Source of the DNA: Anadara kagoshimensis
Lineage: Eukaryota > Mollusca > Bivalvia > Arcoida > Arcidae
Length of the DNA stretch: 64,000 nt
Assembly: GCA_021292105.1 (NCBI GenBank)
Contig: CM037870.1
Span: 19,127,424 to 19,191,423 of the forward strand
Reading direction: 5' to 3'
Part shown: positions 45,909-57,373 of the stretch, piece after piece
How the letters are laid out: the number at the start of each line of letters is the position of its first letter
How positions within the stretch are numbered: the first letter of the stretch is position 1
The notes under the pieces: generated by a model
What the model saw: the letters and a program-made list of their open reading frames with translations, nothing else
Database searches by the model: none
What the model was told of the DNA's origin: nothing
Translations under genes and position numbers: made by a program

Positions 45909-48900
45909 TTAATGTCGTAGAAATGAAGAAAGAATTCTTTTGATTGGTGCCATTGGTTTCATCTAAAAACAAATATCAAAACATGGTATAAGTATCAGAA
46001 TTGGAAAAAAATACTTTATGTCTCTTATTCTTGGAATAATTGTTAAACGAAATTAAAACAAACCAATATCGAGAAAAATAAAGTGATGATGTTTTTTAAA
46101 ATAATTTTTCACATCTGTGAACTAAATCCTAATTGCAAGCCTAGGCTTACCTATGCCCTTAACATTTTTATAGCCGTTAACATAATATTGTCAGTGATAA
46201 GTATGATGTCTCTGTATCCAAAATTACCCTGGATACATTTGGCGTCCCATTATTCCATGTTCCTTTCATTTACAATTTTGATTGTGCACATAGGCTGACA
46301 AATTAAGTAGAACAGGTGAATTATATTCCTAGGGAAGTGAGGTCTGATGCTCCGCAAGAATAAGCACCTCCGCTAGACCGCTAATGAAATCAAAATTGAG
46401 ATAAAAGGAATATAAAACTGAATCATCAAATACCATCGGAATACGCGGCCTCTCTTGTCTAATCACACGTTTAATTTAATTTGCCAGTTTTCAAATTTCA
46501 AAGTTTTAAATTTGCATTTTGGATTGTGACTTAGACACAGGCCGGCGTGCTTGTGTTTGATTTAATCTGACATGTGCTGGATTTAATTCAATGTTTCTGA
46601 AGAATGCGTATACATAAAAAACCCCAAAAAACCATACAAACAAACAAAACCGACAGAATACAATAACATACTATTTGGTCGTTACCTTTTACATCACGCT
46701 TCAAACATACATTTGCTGTTTTCAGTTAGGCAGTTCTGCAGGGTTCTGGTACATCAAAAACAGACGGGTCATGAATACCAGGACTGACATCTACCGGTTC
46801 TAATACAACCATAATCCTACTTCCGGATGGTCCAGGATTGCTATGGTAAACAACATGCAATGGAATACAGGAATCTGAAATTGTTGAGAGACAAAAAATA
46901 TAGGATATGCAAGACATGCGTACTGCCTGATAAAACACAAAATAATGTTCCATGTGCAAATCATAATCCCAAAACAATGTTAATACTTTGAAAAAGTACA
47001 AATAATATAAGGAGTTGCCTACCCTTCCGGAGCCTCAATCCTGCTGGAAGTTCATGTGTCAAACATAACTTTCAAATTTTCAAAGTTTTTACTTTTTGGA
47101 TTGTGTTGTGATTTGAATATGGATATGTATTTTTGTGTTTGATTAAGACGTCAAGATAGGATTCAACTTCAAGGAATTACTGAACACTGATATCAACCAT
47201 TAAAAGCACAAACATACCAATCAATGTTCAAGTCACAATCCAAACAAAGGGACAAACTAAGTTAATCATATGAACTTCCACCAGGCCCAGTGCTAGAAAC
47301 GTTAGGCTGTTAGGCTGTATGTAGGTTGGAAAGATTATGGACCCCAATTTAGTCTTTAACATTCGCCAAGTGTGAAATCAAATTCAGAATAAAAGGGACA
47401 TGGAACTATGGGACGTCTAATATATCCAGGATTATTCCTGTGACAGAGACATCATACTTATCAACAATATTGTGATGACGCCCATGAAATATTCTAAGCG
47501 TTGCTAGTAATCACAAAACAATACCTGTTAAAACTGTTGCTGATACTTGTAATTCTAAGGGTGTCGTCTGCGAGAATTCATAAATGTCCGTCTTTAGATC
47601 ACCATCACCAGCAGGTCCCTTCATCACAAGTTTAGCATCATCTGAAAACAATTTTAATAGGTTTTTTTCATTAAAATAAGTACACTACATGTATTTATAT
47701 TGTTTGAAAATGTTGATTCCATTAATGGTACATTTGTGATGTTAGCCATTAGCTAATACGCATTTCTGTTTCTCTGTACCTTGGGAAGTTTTAGAAGCCA
47801 CTAATAATTTTAAAATAATTAGTACTTTAGTACTTGTATTAAGTCCAATAGGAGGTAAGAATTCTTTTCGTATTTCTTGTAATTTTTTGAAAAATTATAT
47901 CTTACAGAAATGTTCAAAATGGATTAATTCCATCTCTTTTTAAAATATTTTTCAGTCGATTTCAAATTTCATTGGAGGACAAAAATTGAGGTCTTTGCCA
48001 ATACCAAAGTAGATTTTGCAAAAGTAACCATTCAAGAATATGGTTTGAACTACAACTAGCTAAATTCACATCAATTTTGAGGGTGTAAAATTACTTGTGG
48101 AAGATGTAGCAAATTTTACTTTGCTCAAACATATTGCCTAAGTTAAGACACACGATGGTAGGAATACTGATACATGTATTGAATTCTTTATATTTCTTTT
48201 TAATAGTCAAACACAAACATACTGTCCAAATCACAATCACAAAAGCAAATTGAAAACTGGCAAATTAGTAAATTAGGTGAACTTCCACTTGCGAAGGGTA
48301 ACATCCTGCTGTTAAGCTAGCTACACCTCCACAATCATTACTGGAATTGAGAATGAAAGGAATTAACGTGAAATTATAGGACGTAAAATATGTCCAGGGT
48401 AATTTTGGATATAGAGACATTATACTTATCAGCAATATCAGCATATGGCGGTTATCGAGAGCATTGATAAGATCTGGCTTGTAATATACCTGACAAACAA
48501 AATATTTTTAATATATTCAATACCTGGAACACATTGCCTGGTCATATTTGAATCCAGTGTAGATTTGTCACACTTTCCATTTGATACTTGGTATTCAATA
48601 CCCTGAAATGATAATAAATATAAGTATGCGTATGGCTGTACCAATAGGGTATCCTGTAACATAACTCGGCAGTTTCTAGTGTGCAAAAGCTTTGTATGCA
48701 TGCAAAAGGTAGGTTGGTAAAATTCGTCTAGCAATCCCATTTTCTGCACTATACCAGAAATCACTCCTTATGTAAATGAAAGAATCGTGTTCTTTTTTAT
48801 GGAATGGAAATTCGGCAGATCATTTTCAAATAAAAGGGCCGTATTTCGGTGCACAAAAAGGAACTTAGTATGGAACAAGATATCAGATAAAAACATATAC

Positions 48901-49433
48901 TGAAAACAAATTTATAACCAGCTGGCTTTGGACGGCCAACGTTGCAACAGGACACAAAACGCCATGAAAGGGTTATCCAGTGTGTCGTGGTTTACACTGC
49001 AGCCCCATAATATATAAAGTACAGTCTTTATCAAAAAGTACACTTTTTTATTTTTTGCAAGCATTATATATAATACCAAAACGGGTCCAGGGATCTGGTT
49101 AAAATTAAAAACTTTTAGCAATTACTATACCTGTTTGTAGTCGTAGAGAAACACACTGGTATCCGGAACGGGTTGCGGAATCAATGGTGAATATTCCGTA
49201 CCATTTACAAACATATATAAACGTTGATTTTTATAGTCATATGAAAGTTTGATGGTTCCATTAATGACAGAATATGCCGTATGCGGTCCGGGTACTTCTT
49301 CATCTATAAACACATTTCCATAATCGAAATATAAGAACGCGTCCCATTGGTCAGGTGTACAACAAATACTAGCAGACGTTCTGTGAAACAGCTGAAGAGT
49401 CAAAATCACAAATATGACACTTAAATTGGTCAT
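45909..49433 (-). CDS. Ependymin-related protein, copy B (in-frame stop in exon 4)
   Basis: Minus-strand exons: 49433-49131, 48602-48524, 47641-47525, 46874-46711, 45962-45909. Sizes of exons 2-5 are identical to copy A (79, 117, 164, 54 nt). The reading frame ends at TAA 46728-46726, three codons after the last conserved Cys (C212), giving 215 aa. The exon 4 donor (AAT|GTATGT) and exon 5 ('MKPMAPIKRILSSFLRH' then TAA) remain intact downstream. Copy B is therefore either truncated by 23 codons relative to A, or spliced or polymorphic in a way the sequence cannot show. The signal peptide is about residues 1-22, then C24-C25, 'SYDYKNQRLYMFVNGT' and 'GIHDPSVFDVPEPC'. A possible polyadenylation signal on the minus strand is at 45641-45636. 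The domain itself is complete, so the 215-aa product could still fold. Confidence 0.8.
46135..46425. repeat. Two fragments of interspersed family R in opposite orientation, abutting
   Basis: 46135-46290 is a minus-orientation fragment ('gcaagcctaggcttacctat' to 'ttccatgttcctttcattta'). 46292-46425 is a plus-orientation fragment ('ggctgacaaattaagtagaa' to 'attgagataaaaggaatat'). In intron 4 of gene B. Confidence 0.65.
47005..47145 (-). repeat. Interspersed repeat family R fragment (minus orientation)
   Basis: 'cctacccttccggagcctca' and 'ctggaagttcatgtgtcaaa'; intron 3 of gene B. Confidence 0.65.
47205..47510 (+). repeat. Interspersed repeat family R
   Basis: 'caatgttcaagtcacaatcc' to 'caacaatattgtgatgacgc', with a small local duplication ('gttaggctgttaggctg'); intron 3 of gene B. 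Confidence 0.7.
48205..48490 (+). repeat. Interspersed repeat family R
   Basis: Diverged copy in intron 2 of gene B, ending about 35 nt from exon 2. Confidence 0.65.
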
Positions 49434-50179
49434 CTTTAAAATCAAACTAAAACTTGTGTACCAGTTATCGGTCAAGAGTTATCGGGAAATTTTGTATTTG
49501 TTTACTCACGATAACAGTTGATAAAACATCAAGTCTACATACTGTATCAGAAGAAACACAAGCTGTATTAAACTTGCGCGGTTTTCAGTAGCGTAGCGTA
49601 CATATAAGCAAATAATACTGAGCTTGCACATATTTTTTTTATATTAAACAAATCCAATATGTCAATTGTCATTTACGATATACAAACGTCTTCCTGTATT
49701 GAAACTTTGGACATCGGGGGAAAAAATCCAGCAAGATCAAAATGAAAAATCACTAGATTTTGCTTCTTTTTTCAAATGCTCTCGGACCCTCCTCGCGTGA
49801 ACGCACTGGCACCAGGCTTGCACACTAATTGTTTGTTGGCTACGCCACTGGTATTGGTTATTTAAACTATTTTGCGGTTAGAAATTTTCACGGTATCGAC
49901 TATAGGTAAAGTGTACCAAGGGAAATAAGAAATTTTCGCTAAAAAGATATATATATATATTCGCGGTACAAGAGTTATCGACAAAATCGCGAATATTTTT
50001 CCTCGCATATGTTCCTTCTTATACGGTATCCTAACAAAATTGCCACAGTATAAGTTTTTATCAACTCTCGCCATTTGTAGCAATATAAAAGTACAAAAGT
50101 AGCATAGCACTGTTAAGGCAAATAGTATGGGCTAATTACAAAGGAAGATCTGGAGGGGGGGGGTAACATTCAAATAAAA

Positions 50180-50525
50180 AACATACATACCAATCCATGT
50201 CCGAACCATAATGCTATAGCAAAGTAGAAAACTTTGAAAAGTGGCATATTAGGTTAAACACGTCAACCTCCACCAGGGAAGTGGGGTCGGATGTTTTGGA
50301 AAGGAAAGCACCTCCTCTATATCTAGTCACACCCGTGACGTATGTGATTAAAATTGGGAATGAAAGAAAAATGGAAATAAGGGACGTCAAATATATCCAG
50401 GGTAATTTTGGTTACAGATACAAACTTATCAACAATATTATGATGGCGGCCATAAAACTTTTTGAGGGCCTTGATTAGCCTAGGCGGGCAATGCCCTTAC
50501 GTTAACAATTTCTTTGTAAGCAGCT
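50180..50525 (+). repeat. Interspersed repeat family R
   Basis: Well-preserved: 'caatccatgtccgaaccata' to 'gccttgattagcctaggcgg', directly after a short poly-G run; intergenic between genes B and C. Confidence 0.8.
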
Positions 50526-51476
50526 TGCTTAAAAAATAAACCATACTTTTTGCAGATTCAAATTGTAAATAATTCAAATATGAAGACTATATGTTCATAA
50601 TTATTTTGCTACCATGGCAACCACATAACAATTGTGGAATTTTCCTTTAAAATGTAGAAATTTCACAATTCTAACTAATAGTCAGCTGCGACAACACTTT
50701 GCTAAACAATGTTGAAGCTAACTTTGTCTCTTGCTGCCAAACGGATATATGTACCCCTAGCCTGTCACACGGACATATGTGAGTTTATCGGCAGTCTGCC
50801 AAAGAGAAAATTGAAACTCTTGGTAACAAGACTAGGAAACATTTATAATCTTTTGGTAAACTAAACAGAAAATGAAATTGTTACCTATTGAGATAAATAT
50901 TTGCATAAACCAATGATGTTGTTGACGTCGTATTCATTCGCATTACATTTACATTTATTATGTTTGATTGTATTGAACTCCAAGACCAAAGAAGTTATAA
51001 GTGCTAATGTGACGTCACTCATTTCTTGCTTACGCCTATGCCCGTGCCATCATTGATTGGCTGTTCCAGCAATTGAAATTGCATGTCGTACATGACAGTT
51101 TTTTAAATTTATATTTCAGAAAACAAAAATATTTTTTTCAAAAAATGCGAAACGTGAATATAACCATTGAATTGTTAGCGCGTTATTCAGTTTGTTTTGC
51201 ATGGCAATAGAAGTTATAACACTATAAACGTCATTTTTAGTCAGTTAATTAATTATCAATTTTGTATCACCATCGTTGCAGTGAAATTCAATTACACACT
51301 GTCAACGCTGTTTTGAAATTCAATTTTGCGTACACAAATGTTCACCATTATAGTCAATGTCTCTTCTTCGTCTGTATTTTCACCATCATTAGAATGAAAG
51401 ACAAACTTCAATGTGCAATAAAGGAATAAATGATGTCCCACGTAGTGAATATTTTTATGAAACTATAATTTTTTTT

Positions 51477-54400
51477 TCAAAACCAACCTGAACGTAAAAT
51501 GTTTTCCATCCCTGGGCGTAGCATTGTCTAAAATAAAAGAATATATTAAATTATGAAAAAAATATTTGAATGTACGCAGTTGCTAAAATGACATAGTGTT
51601 TTAATTTTACCCTGGTAAAAAAGTTTTCAAGTTTCAATATGGCCAGGGGATGGGGAAAAATATATCTGATGATTGCGGTCGTGGTTTGAGCCAACGGATC
51701 TCGACTTTGAAATAATTTGTTTGTGTTCAACTGGTAATTTTTTAAAACATATAGATCTAAAAAAAATCTCTAATATTGGCTGACATGTATTTTCGCGCGT
51801 TTTAAATTTTTGCGTTTTTTCATGGGTCTTTTTCACTGGTACCTTATGTTGTTCTTGAGTAATTCTTTTGCATATGTGTGGTACATCAAATACAGACGGG
51901 TCCTTGATTCCTACACTACTGTCAATAAACTGTAAACTATACAGGTACGATATGAAGTTCGGCATCGGTGAGATATCACTATAGTACACAACGTTTATAG
52001 GTACATTTCCTACAATGAACAAATATACAGGTTTTTACAGAGCCCCTTTGGTACCATGCTTGATTTCAACAAAAACTTCTCTGTGGTACTAAAGGGTCTC
52101 CGTAACTTTTAATCTGGGTATATCACACATAATCAGCTTTTTACAGAGCCCCGTTTGTTTTACGTTTTAGTCTTTGAAAAAGTAGATTCATACTTTTATT
52201 CACAACATACATGTATGTTGTGTGATTCGGTATCGGTGGGGTATGTATGCAACGCTTCCTACAATGAACATATGTGCCCCTTTCAGCACCAGGTTCGATA
52301 TCAACAAATACTATTCAGTGGTACTACAGGGGTACCTTAGTTTATATCTAGAATGAATACATATATACAGTGTTTTACAGAGACCCTTTAGTGCCACGTT
52401 CTATTTCAACAAATACAAATAATATGTTGTGGTACTAAAGGAGCTCCGTAGCTTTTTCTCATAATACGTATCGGTTTTGTGTAGTATTGAATTTGTCTTT
52501 CGAATACTATTTTGAAAATGCGAAATTACGAAATGATTTTTGCGAAAAAAAACGAAATCACTTTTTTTGCAATGAAACGAAATACTATTTCGAAATTACG
52601 AAAATGCTTCTTTTTATACGACATTTTATCTCCTTACGGGGTCCGTAATTAATACCGTTATTTAAAAAGCAAAACATAAATCTTCAGGAAACTGAAGACT
52701 ATGTTAGTTTGGTGGTAGAGTGCTCGCTTCGTATGTGAGAGGTCGTGACCCGTTCGAAGACTGGAAAATTGGTAATGACTGTTCTTTCATTAGGCGTTTA
52801 GAAATGAAAGTCACGGGGTCCTTCGGAAGAGACCTTAAAACCTAATGTCCCGTACGCGTGTCAAGTCAGGCGTGGCACGTTAAAGAACCCTCCCTGCACA
52901 TTGTCCTTAGCGCGCTTGTCACTTCACTTATAGCTGGTTACGTCTCGATATAAGTAAAATGTTATTCACCGGGATGTAAAACCCTTTTCAACCAACCAAC
53001 CAATTAGTAAACTGTAGAAAATAGATACAAAATACAAACTGGCGCTAGACAAGACAAATAATTATAAGTAACTACATAAAAGAGAACACTTACCAGGACC
53101 AAGAGTCATAGACACTTTCATAAAGTCAGGTTTCTCGAATTCATAGTTAACCGCAAATGATCCGTGACCAGGAAGACCCACTATCAAGATGTCACTATTC
53201 TTAGCGCCAACTATGAATATAAAATTATTTTTATCTAATTTTTCACGTTTTAAATAGCGATCGGATTTTTTTGTTGTAGCACTGGAGAACAAACATTGTG
53301 GATAAATACAATATATTTCGCAAATGCCAATATAAGCCATAAGCAAATTATTTACTTTTTACATTGCCCCGGAGGCCGATTGGTCTAAAGCGTTTTCTGC
53401 TCTTCTCTGATCTTTTCTGATCACTGCATCTCTTTTCTCTATTGCCAGAAAATTTGTCAGTTTGCTCGCTGAAGGTCATGGCTTTTTAGGCACTCGTGTT
53501 TGCTCAGTCATTCCAGAACTGACTACTTTGATATAAGTTTAAAAAAGTGTCTGCTAGGGTGTTGTTTAACACCTCATTACTTCACTTCAATAATTTTTTA
53601 ATTTACCGCGTAGCATTTTTAACTTTATTTCTTATTACATACAATCCGCTGCAACAACTAAGCCACTTTTCTACATTTTTTAATGACGAATCATTCTGTA
53701 TGTAGGTGCCAAAGTTTTTTATTGTATAATAAAGAAGAAGAAGAAGAAGAAGAAGAGAAGAATGAGAAGAAGAAGAAGAAGGAAAGAAAGAAAGAAGAAA
53801 AAGCACATGTGTATGCCCTTGATATTGATCATACCAGGAATACAGTTGCTGGTCATATTTGTAGTAAGCTTGGATTTTACGCATTTTCCACCAGTTACGT
53901 AATATTCTACACCCTAAAACGAAGTATAGAACATGTATTTAAAAACAACAAGTACAGCATGGATACCTGGCGCGTAGCTTGGTTAAATTGAAGTGGTTTT
54001 GATTCGTGCCAAATACTTGTTATAGGAAAAAGGGACATGCTTAAAATTGGGAAAAATATGTCAAAAGTTGCATTGGTGAAATCTGAAGGCTAGCTTGATT
54101 TTGACAGTTATTTTACTGAAGGCTACTTTTGGAAACTTTGGGTTCCTTAAAATTTATTTCGATAAATGTTTTTGACTTGCTTGGAAAAAATGTAATTCAC
54201 GGGAGCATTCGTCTAATCTGATATTATAGTGAAATAGTAAATAAATAAAAAATATGTGAACGCCGTGGCGTAATGGCGTATAGGAAGCTACGCGCCTGGA
54301 TACTGATCCATAGAGTAGATGTAGCGTTTGGGGTGGCGTTTTACTATGTATAATTGCATAAAATGCATTCTATGTATGTGATATTATAGACTTAAACTAA

Positions 54401-55226
54401 TTAATGTAATTTTAAAATCGGTATTTTGTGATATAAATTAAAAATGATGCTGCATTTTCTAAAAAAAAATATAGTTTTTCCTGATAGGGTGGACAGTTAC
54501 TAAGTAAGTGGTTTTTAGCTTATGCGCAAATATCAAAAACAAACACATCAATCTATGTCCTACCGACAATCTAAAGCAAAGTAATAGCTTTGAAGCTGGC
54601 AAATAAGATTAAACACATGAAGTGAGGCCGGGTGCTCCGGAAGAGAATGCACTTTCTGTTAAGCTAGCTACATCCCCCACACGTGTAATCAAAATGGGGA
54701 ATAAAAGGAACGTGGAACTATGGGACGTCAAATATATCCACAGTAATGTGATAACGTTAATCCAGTTTAATGTGGTATTCTGCGATAAATGATGCGTTAT
54801 TATGGATGCAATCTTTTAGATACAGCCCATGAACGGGTGCCGATTGGTTAGAATATATGAACAACAAATTTTGTGTTGGGAGGTATGTAGCAAGATGGTT
54901 TTAAGGCAGGGTATGCATAACCTTACCTTTTTGTAATCTTGAAGATATAGCCTAGAGATTGGTCCAGATTGATCAGGCTGGGATGAATATGCCGTTGCAT
55001 TGATGTTCATATATAAACGCAAATTGGTGTAATCGTAAGAAATACGTACAGTCCCATTCGTGTATGAATAAGTCGTTTGCTCAAACTGAGAATCATCATT
55101 GGCCTTAAATGCCTCGCCATAGTCCAATAATGCCAACCCTTCCAGTTGTTGTGGAAAACATACTTGTGCTAACACTTTGCTTATGTTGAGCCAAAACAAG
55201 CAAAGTAAGAAACAATGTGACATCAT
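51477..55226 (-). CDS. Ependymin-related protein, copy C (5 exons, most diverged)
   Basis: Minus-strand exons: 55226-54927, 53913-53835, 53210-53094, 52009-51843, 51527-51477; in phase, 237 aa. The start is the first ATG of an ATG-ATG pair (the frame upstream has only TTG). The signal peptide is about residues 1-20. Family blocks: 'SYDYTNLRLYMNINAT', 'GVEYYVTGGKC', 'GIKDPSVFDVPHIC' (C212). Exons 2 and 3 have exactly the same lengths as in A and B. It lacks the second Cys of the N-terminal CC pair (here V-C23-F) and also the Cys at the start of exon 4 ('GNVPINVVYY' instead of 'DSCIPLHV'). The long open extension of exon 4 to 51627 is intron read-through; the donor AAG|GTACCA sits where A and B have theirs. 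Exon 5 ('TMLRPGMENILRSGWF') aligns only weakly to A and B. Secreted ligand-binding protein by family; its role is unknown. Confidence 0.8.
52036..52450. repeat. Cluster of three tiny TIR elements (about 70-75 bp each)
   Basis: Units at 52036-52104, about 52276-52340 and 52376-52450. Ends are 'tacagagcccctttggtacc' type and the complementary 'ggtactaaagggtctccgta' type. Each could fold into a hairpin. In intron 3 of gene C, close to the exon 4 acceptor. Confidence 0.7.
52696..52985 (+). repeat. tRNA-derived SINE, complete-looking
   Basis: Head 'agtttggtggtagagtgctc' (box A) and 'gacccgttcgaagactgg' (box B), body 'cacggggtccttcggaagag' and 'caggcgtggcacgttaaaga', 3' tail 'gtctcgatataagtaaaatg'. 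In intron 3 of gene C. A different SINE family from the one at 3.7 kb. Confidence 0.8.
53372..53590 (+). repeat. tRNA-derived SINE
   Basis: Head 'ggaggccgattggtctaaag', tail with 'ttaggcactcgtgtttgctc' and 'gttgtttaacacctcattac'; the box-B region is diverged. In intron 2 of gene C. Confidence 0.65.
53731..53805. repeat. GAA microsatellite in intron 2 of gene C
   Basis: Interrupted (GAA)n on +. The transcript strand therefore carries a (TTC)n tract about 30 nt after the exon 2 donor. Confidence 0.9.
54535..54750 (+). repeat. Interspersed repeat family R
   Basis: 'tgaggccgggtgctccggaa' and 'ctatgggacgtcaaatatat' are conserved; in intron 1 of gene C. Confidence 0.75.
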
Positions 55227-55454
55227 AATAACCAGGAATAACAAATTGTTACGTCGTTTTATCAGAATGCATTATCATTGTAAATAAATAGAGATAATAA
55301 ATACCTAAATACTAGTACACGTGTACTGATCATGACTTAATGGATATATATCGATGAGGTTATATTTTTTTCTAACCCTAAATTTGCAGATAATGTGGAT
55401 GCCATCTATCCCAGTGAATTTGAAATAATAGATACGAATGATTCTTCAAGTTCT

Positions 55455-55665
55455 GGTCCCAGTTTCACAACCATTCCCTTAGCTAAGCTTTTTTAAGTTT
55501 GTAATCTCTTTTTGGAACTACTGGTGAATATTTTTGTCAAATCTAAATGCAAATGTTTTAAGTGACCTCAAATTTCTGAATATCTTGACAATAAACAAGA
55601 TTTGAAATTTTTTCAAGATTTAAGTTAAAGAACATCTTAGCTACGTAATGATTGTGAAACCAGTG
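55455..55665. mobile_element. TIR element with 'gtttcacaa..attc' ends
   Basis: Left 'cccagtttcacaaccattcc' and right 'gtaatgattgtgaaaccagt' are inverted. Single-end relatives occur near 2340, 2700, 34100, 35100 and 43430. Confidence 0.65.
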
Positions 55666-55699
55666 CCTGCAGCTGCTTCATCAATAGAATTATACCTCA

Positions 55700-56210
55700 A
55701 GTATGACTCCCAAGAAAAGCTACATTTAAAACTGTATGACAAACATGATGACTTCAATTTTTTCCATTGTCAACTTTCCTTTTCTATGCAACAACATTCC
55801 TGCTTTTGCTGCTTATAGTGCATTTGTTTAACAATTAATACGCTATGATTGAGCTTGTTCCCACTACTGGAACTTTTACAACGAAGCAGTCTGCTTGCAA
55901 ATAAATTGTTGACTCGGGGATATTGTAAACCTGGGCTTATCAAGGTCATCAAAATGTTTTATGGCCGTCATCACAGTATTGTTGATAAGTTTGATGTCTC
56001 CGAGTCCAGGATTGCCCATGATATATTTGACGTTCCATAGTTCCATGTTCCTTTTACCAAATTTTGATTACACACGTGGCGGGTGTAGTTAGCTAAGCAG
56101 GTCTCACTTTTCTGGTGGAAGTTCATGGGTCTGACCTGACTTGTCAGTTCCAAAGTTTTTAATTTGCTTCTGGATTGTGATTCGGACATGGTTTAGTATG
56201 TTTGCTTTTG
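55700..56210 (-). repeat. Interspersed repeat family R, near full-length (minus orientation)
   Basis: Same extent as the 27.4 and 43.5 kb copies, reversed. Directly followed by a second copy in the same orientation. Confidence 0.85.
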
Positions 56211-56212
56211 AT

Positions 56213-56640
56213 AATGACGCCAACGAAAGACTACATTTGAAGCTGTATGACAAACATAACGACTTCAAATTAACCACTTCAGTTTTTCTATTGTCAACTT
56301 CTATGCAGCAATAGACCTGCTTCGGCTACTTGTGGTGCATTTGTTTTACGCTTTGGTAGAGCTTGTTACCAATACGGAACTTTATTTTGCAGGCCCAGGC
56401 TTATCAAGTGTATGGCCGCCATCACAGTATTGTTATGTATGGTGTCTTTGTATCCAAAATCATTCTGGGTATATTTGACGTTCCATCGCTCCATGTTTTC
56501 ATTTTCAATTTTGATTTCGACCGTGGTAAAGTTTGTTAGACAGGAGGCGTTTACGCTTCTGGAGCACCCGGTCTCGATGCTTTTAGGATTGTGATTTGAA
56601 TACAGGCCGGTGTGTTTGCGTTCGATTGCAACATGAAGAG
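56213..56640 (-). repeat. Interspersed repeat family R, second tandem copy (minus orientation)
   Basis: Begins with the same 'atgacgccaacgaaagacta' type end, which shows the family's true 3' boundary; more diverged than its neighbour. Confidence 0.75.
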
Positions 56641-56695
56641 AAACATACTAATATAGCAAATTGCTTTTAAAGCATTACATTCGAATTTGAAGAGA

Positions 56696-57373
56696 ATGGC
56701 TGCCAATGGAAAATTCATATTGACACATGTAAAATATGCTCTTGACAATAGCAAAAACTACACCAAAACATGGTCTGCAAAAGTACAGCCAACAGCACAA
56801 TACACACCCCTCACAATATCCGTCACTTTTCATTGGACATTTGATCCTATTGTGTGTTTTGATGCAATGGTAGCAATATCAACAAGCAAATTCTGTGAAT
56901 TAGGATCCGCCGCCAGCAGGTTCGTTTTTGTGATTTGCACTTATGTTCAAAGGATGATAACTATGATAAAAATAAGAACATTCATTTGGGTTACTGATAT
57001 GACAAATTCCACTTGGACAGATGCTGATGAGAGAAAGTTTGTCAATTTGATGGTCTTCTATGGTCACTCTGGTTTCCTCCACCATTCAAGAATTAACCAT
57101 CTTGCTATAAGTGAAAAAATTTTGACTTGTGGGGTGTTTAACACTATTACTTCACTCTTTTCAACTCTTTACAGTGTTGAACCAAAACAATACACAAGAT
57201 TTTTATCAGATAAGTTTATTCATATCATTTTAAAATGGACACAGGGTGTAACACTTATCAATTCAATCATTCATTCATTCTGTATCATAAAATTAATTTT
57301 TATCACAAAGAAACAGCACCAAGAAAAATATATAAGAGACATTTTAAAAACCAATATTAAAGTTTTTTTTTAA
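56696..57373 (+). other. Uninterrupted 226-codon open frame of unknown nature
   Basis: From ATG 56696 (an earlier TTG is not used) to TAA 57371-57373 there is no stop, which is unusual in such AT-rich DNA. No domain, signal peptide or family is recognisable. The second half runs through a SINE tail ('tctggtttcctccaccattc', 'ggtgtttaacactattactt' at about 57065-57165), which argues against a functional protein. Could be chance, or an old coding remnant in its first half. Confidence 0.25.

Noticed and set aside
51627-51842. 72-codon C-terminal extension of ependymin-related gene C
   Set aside because: Composition is poor and a donor lies exactly where A and B have theirs; splicing to 51527 gives a normal-length protein.
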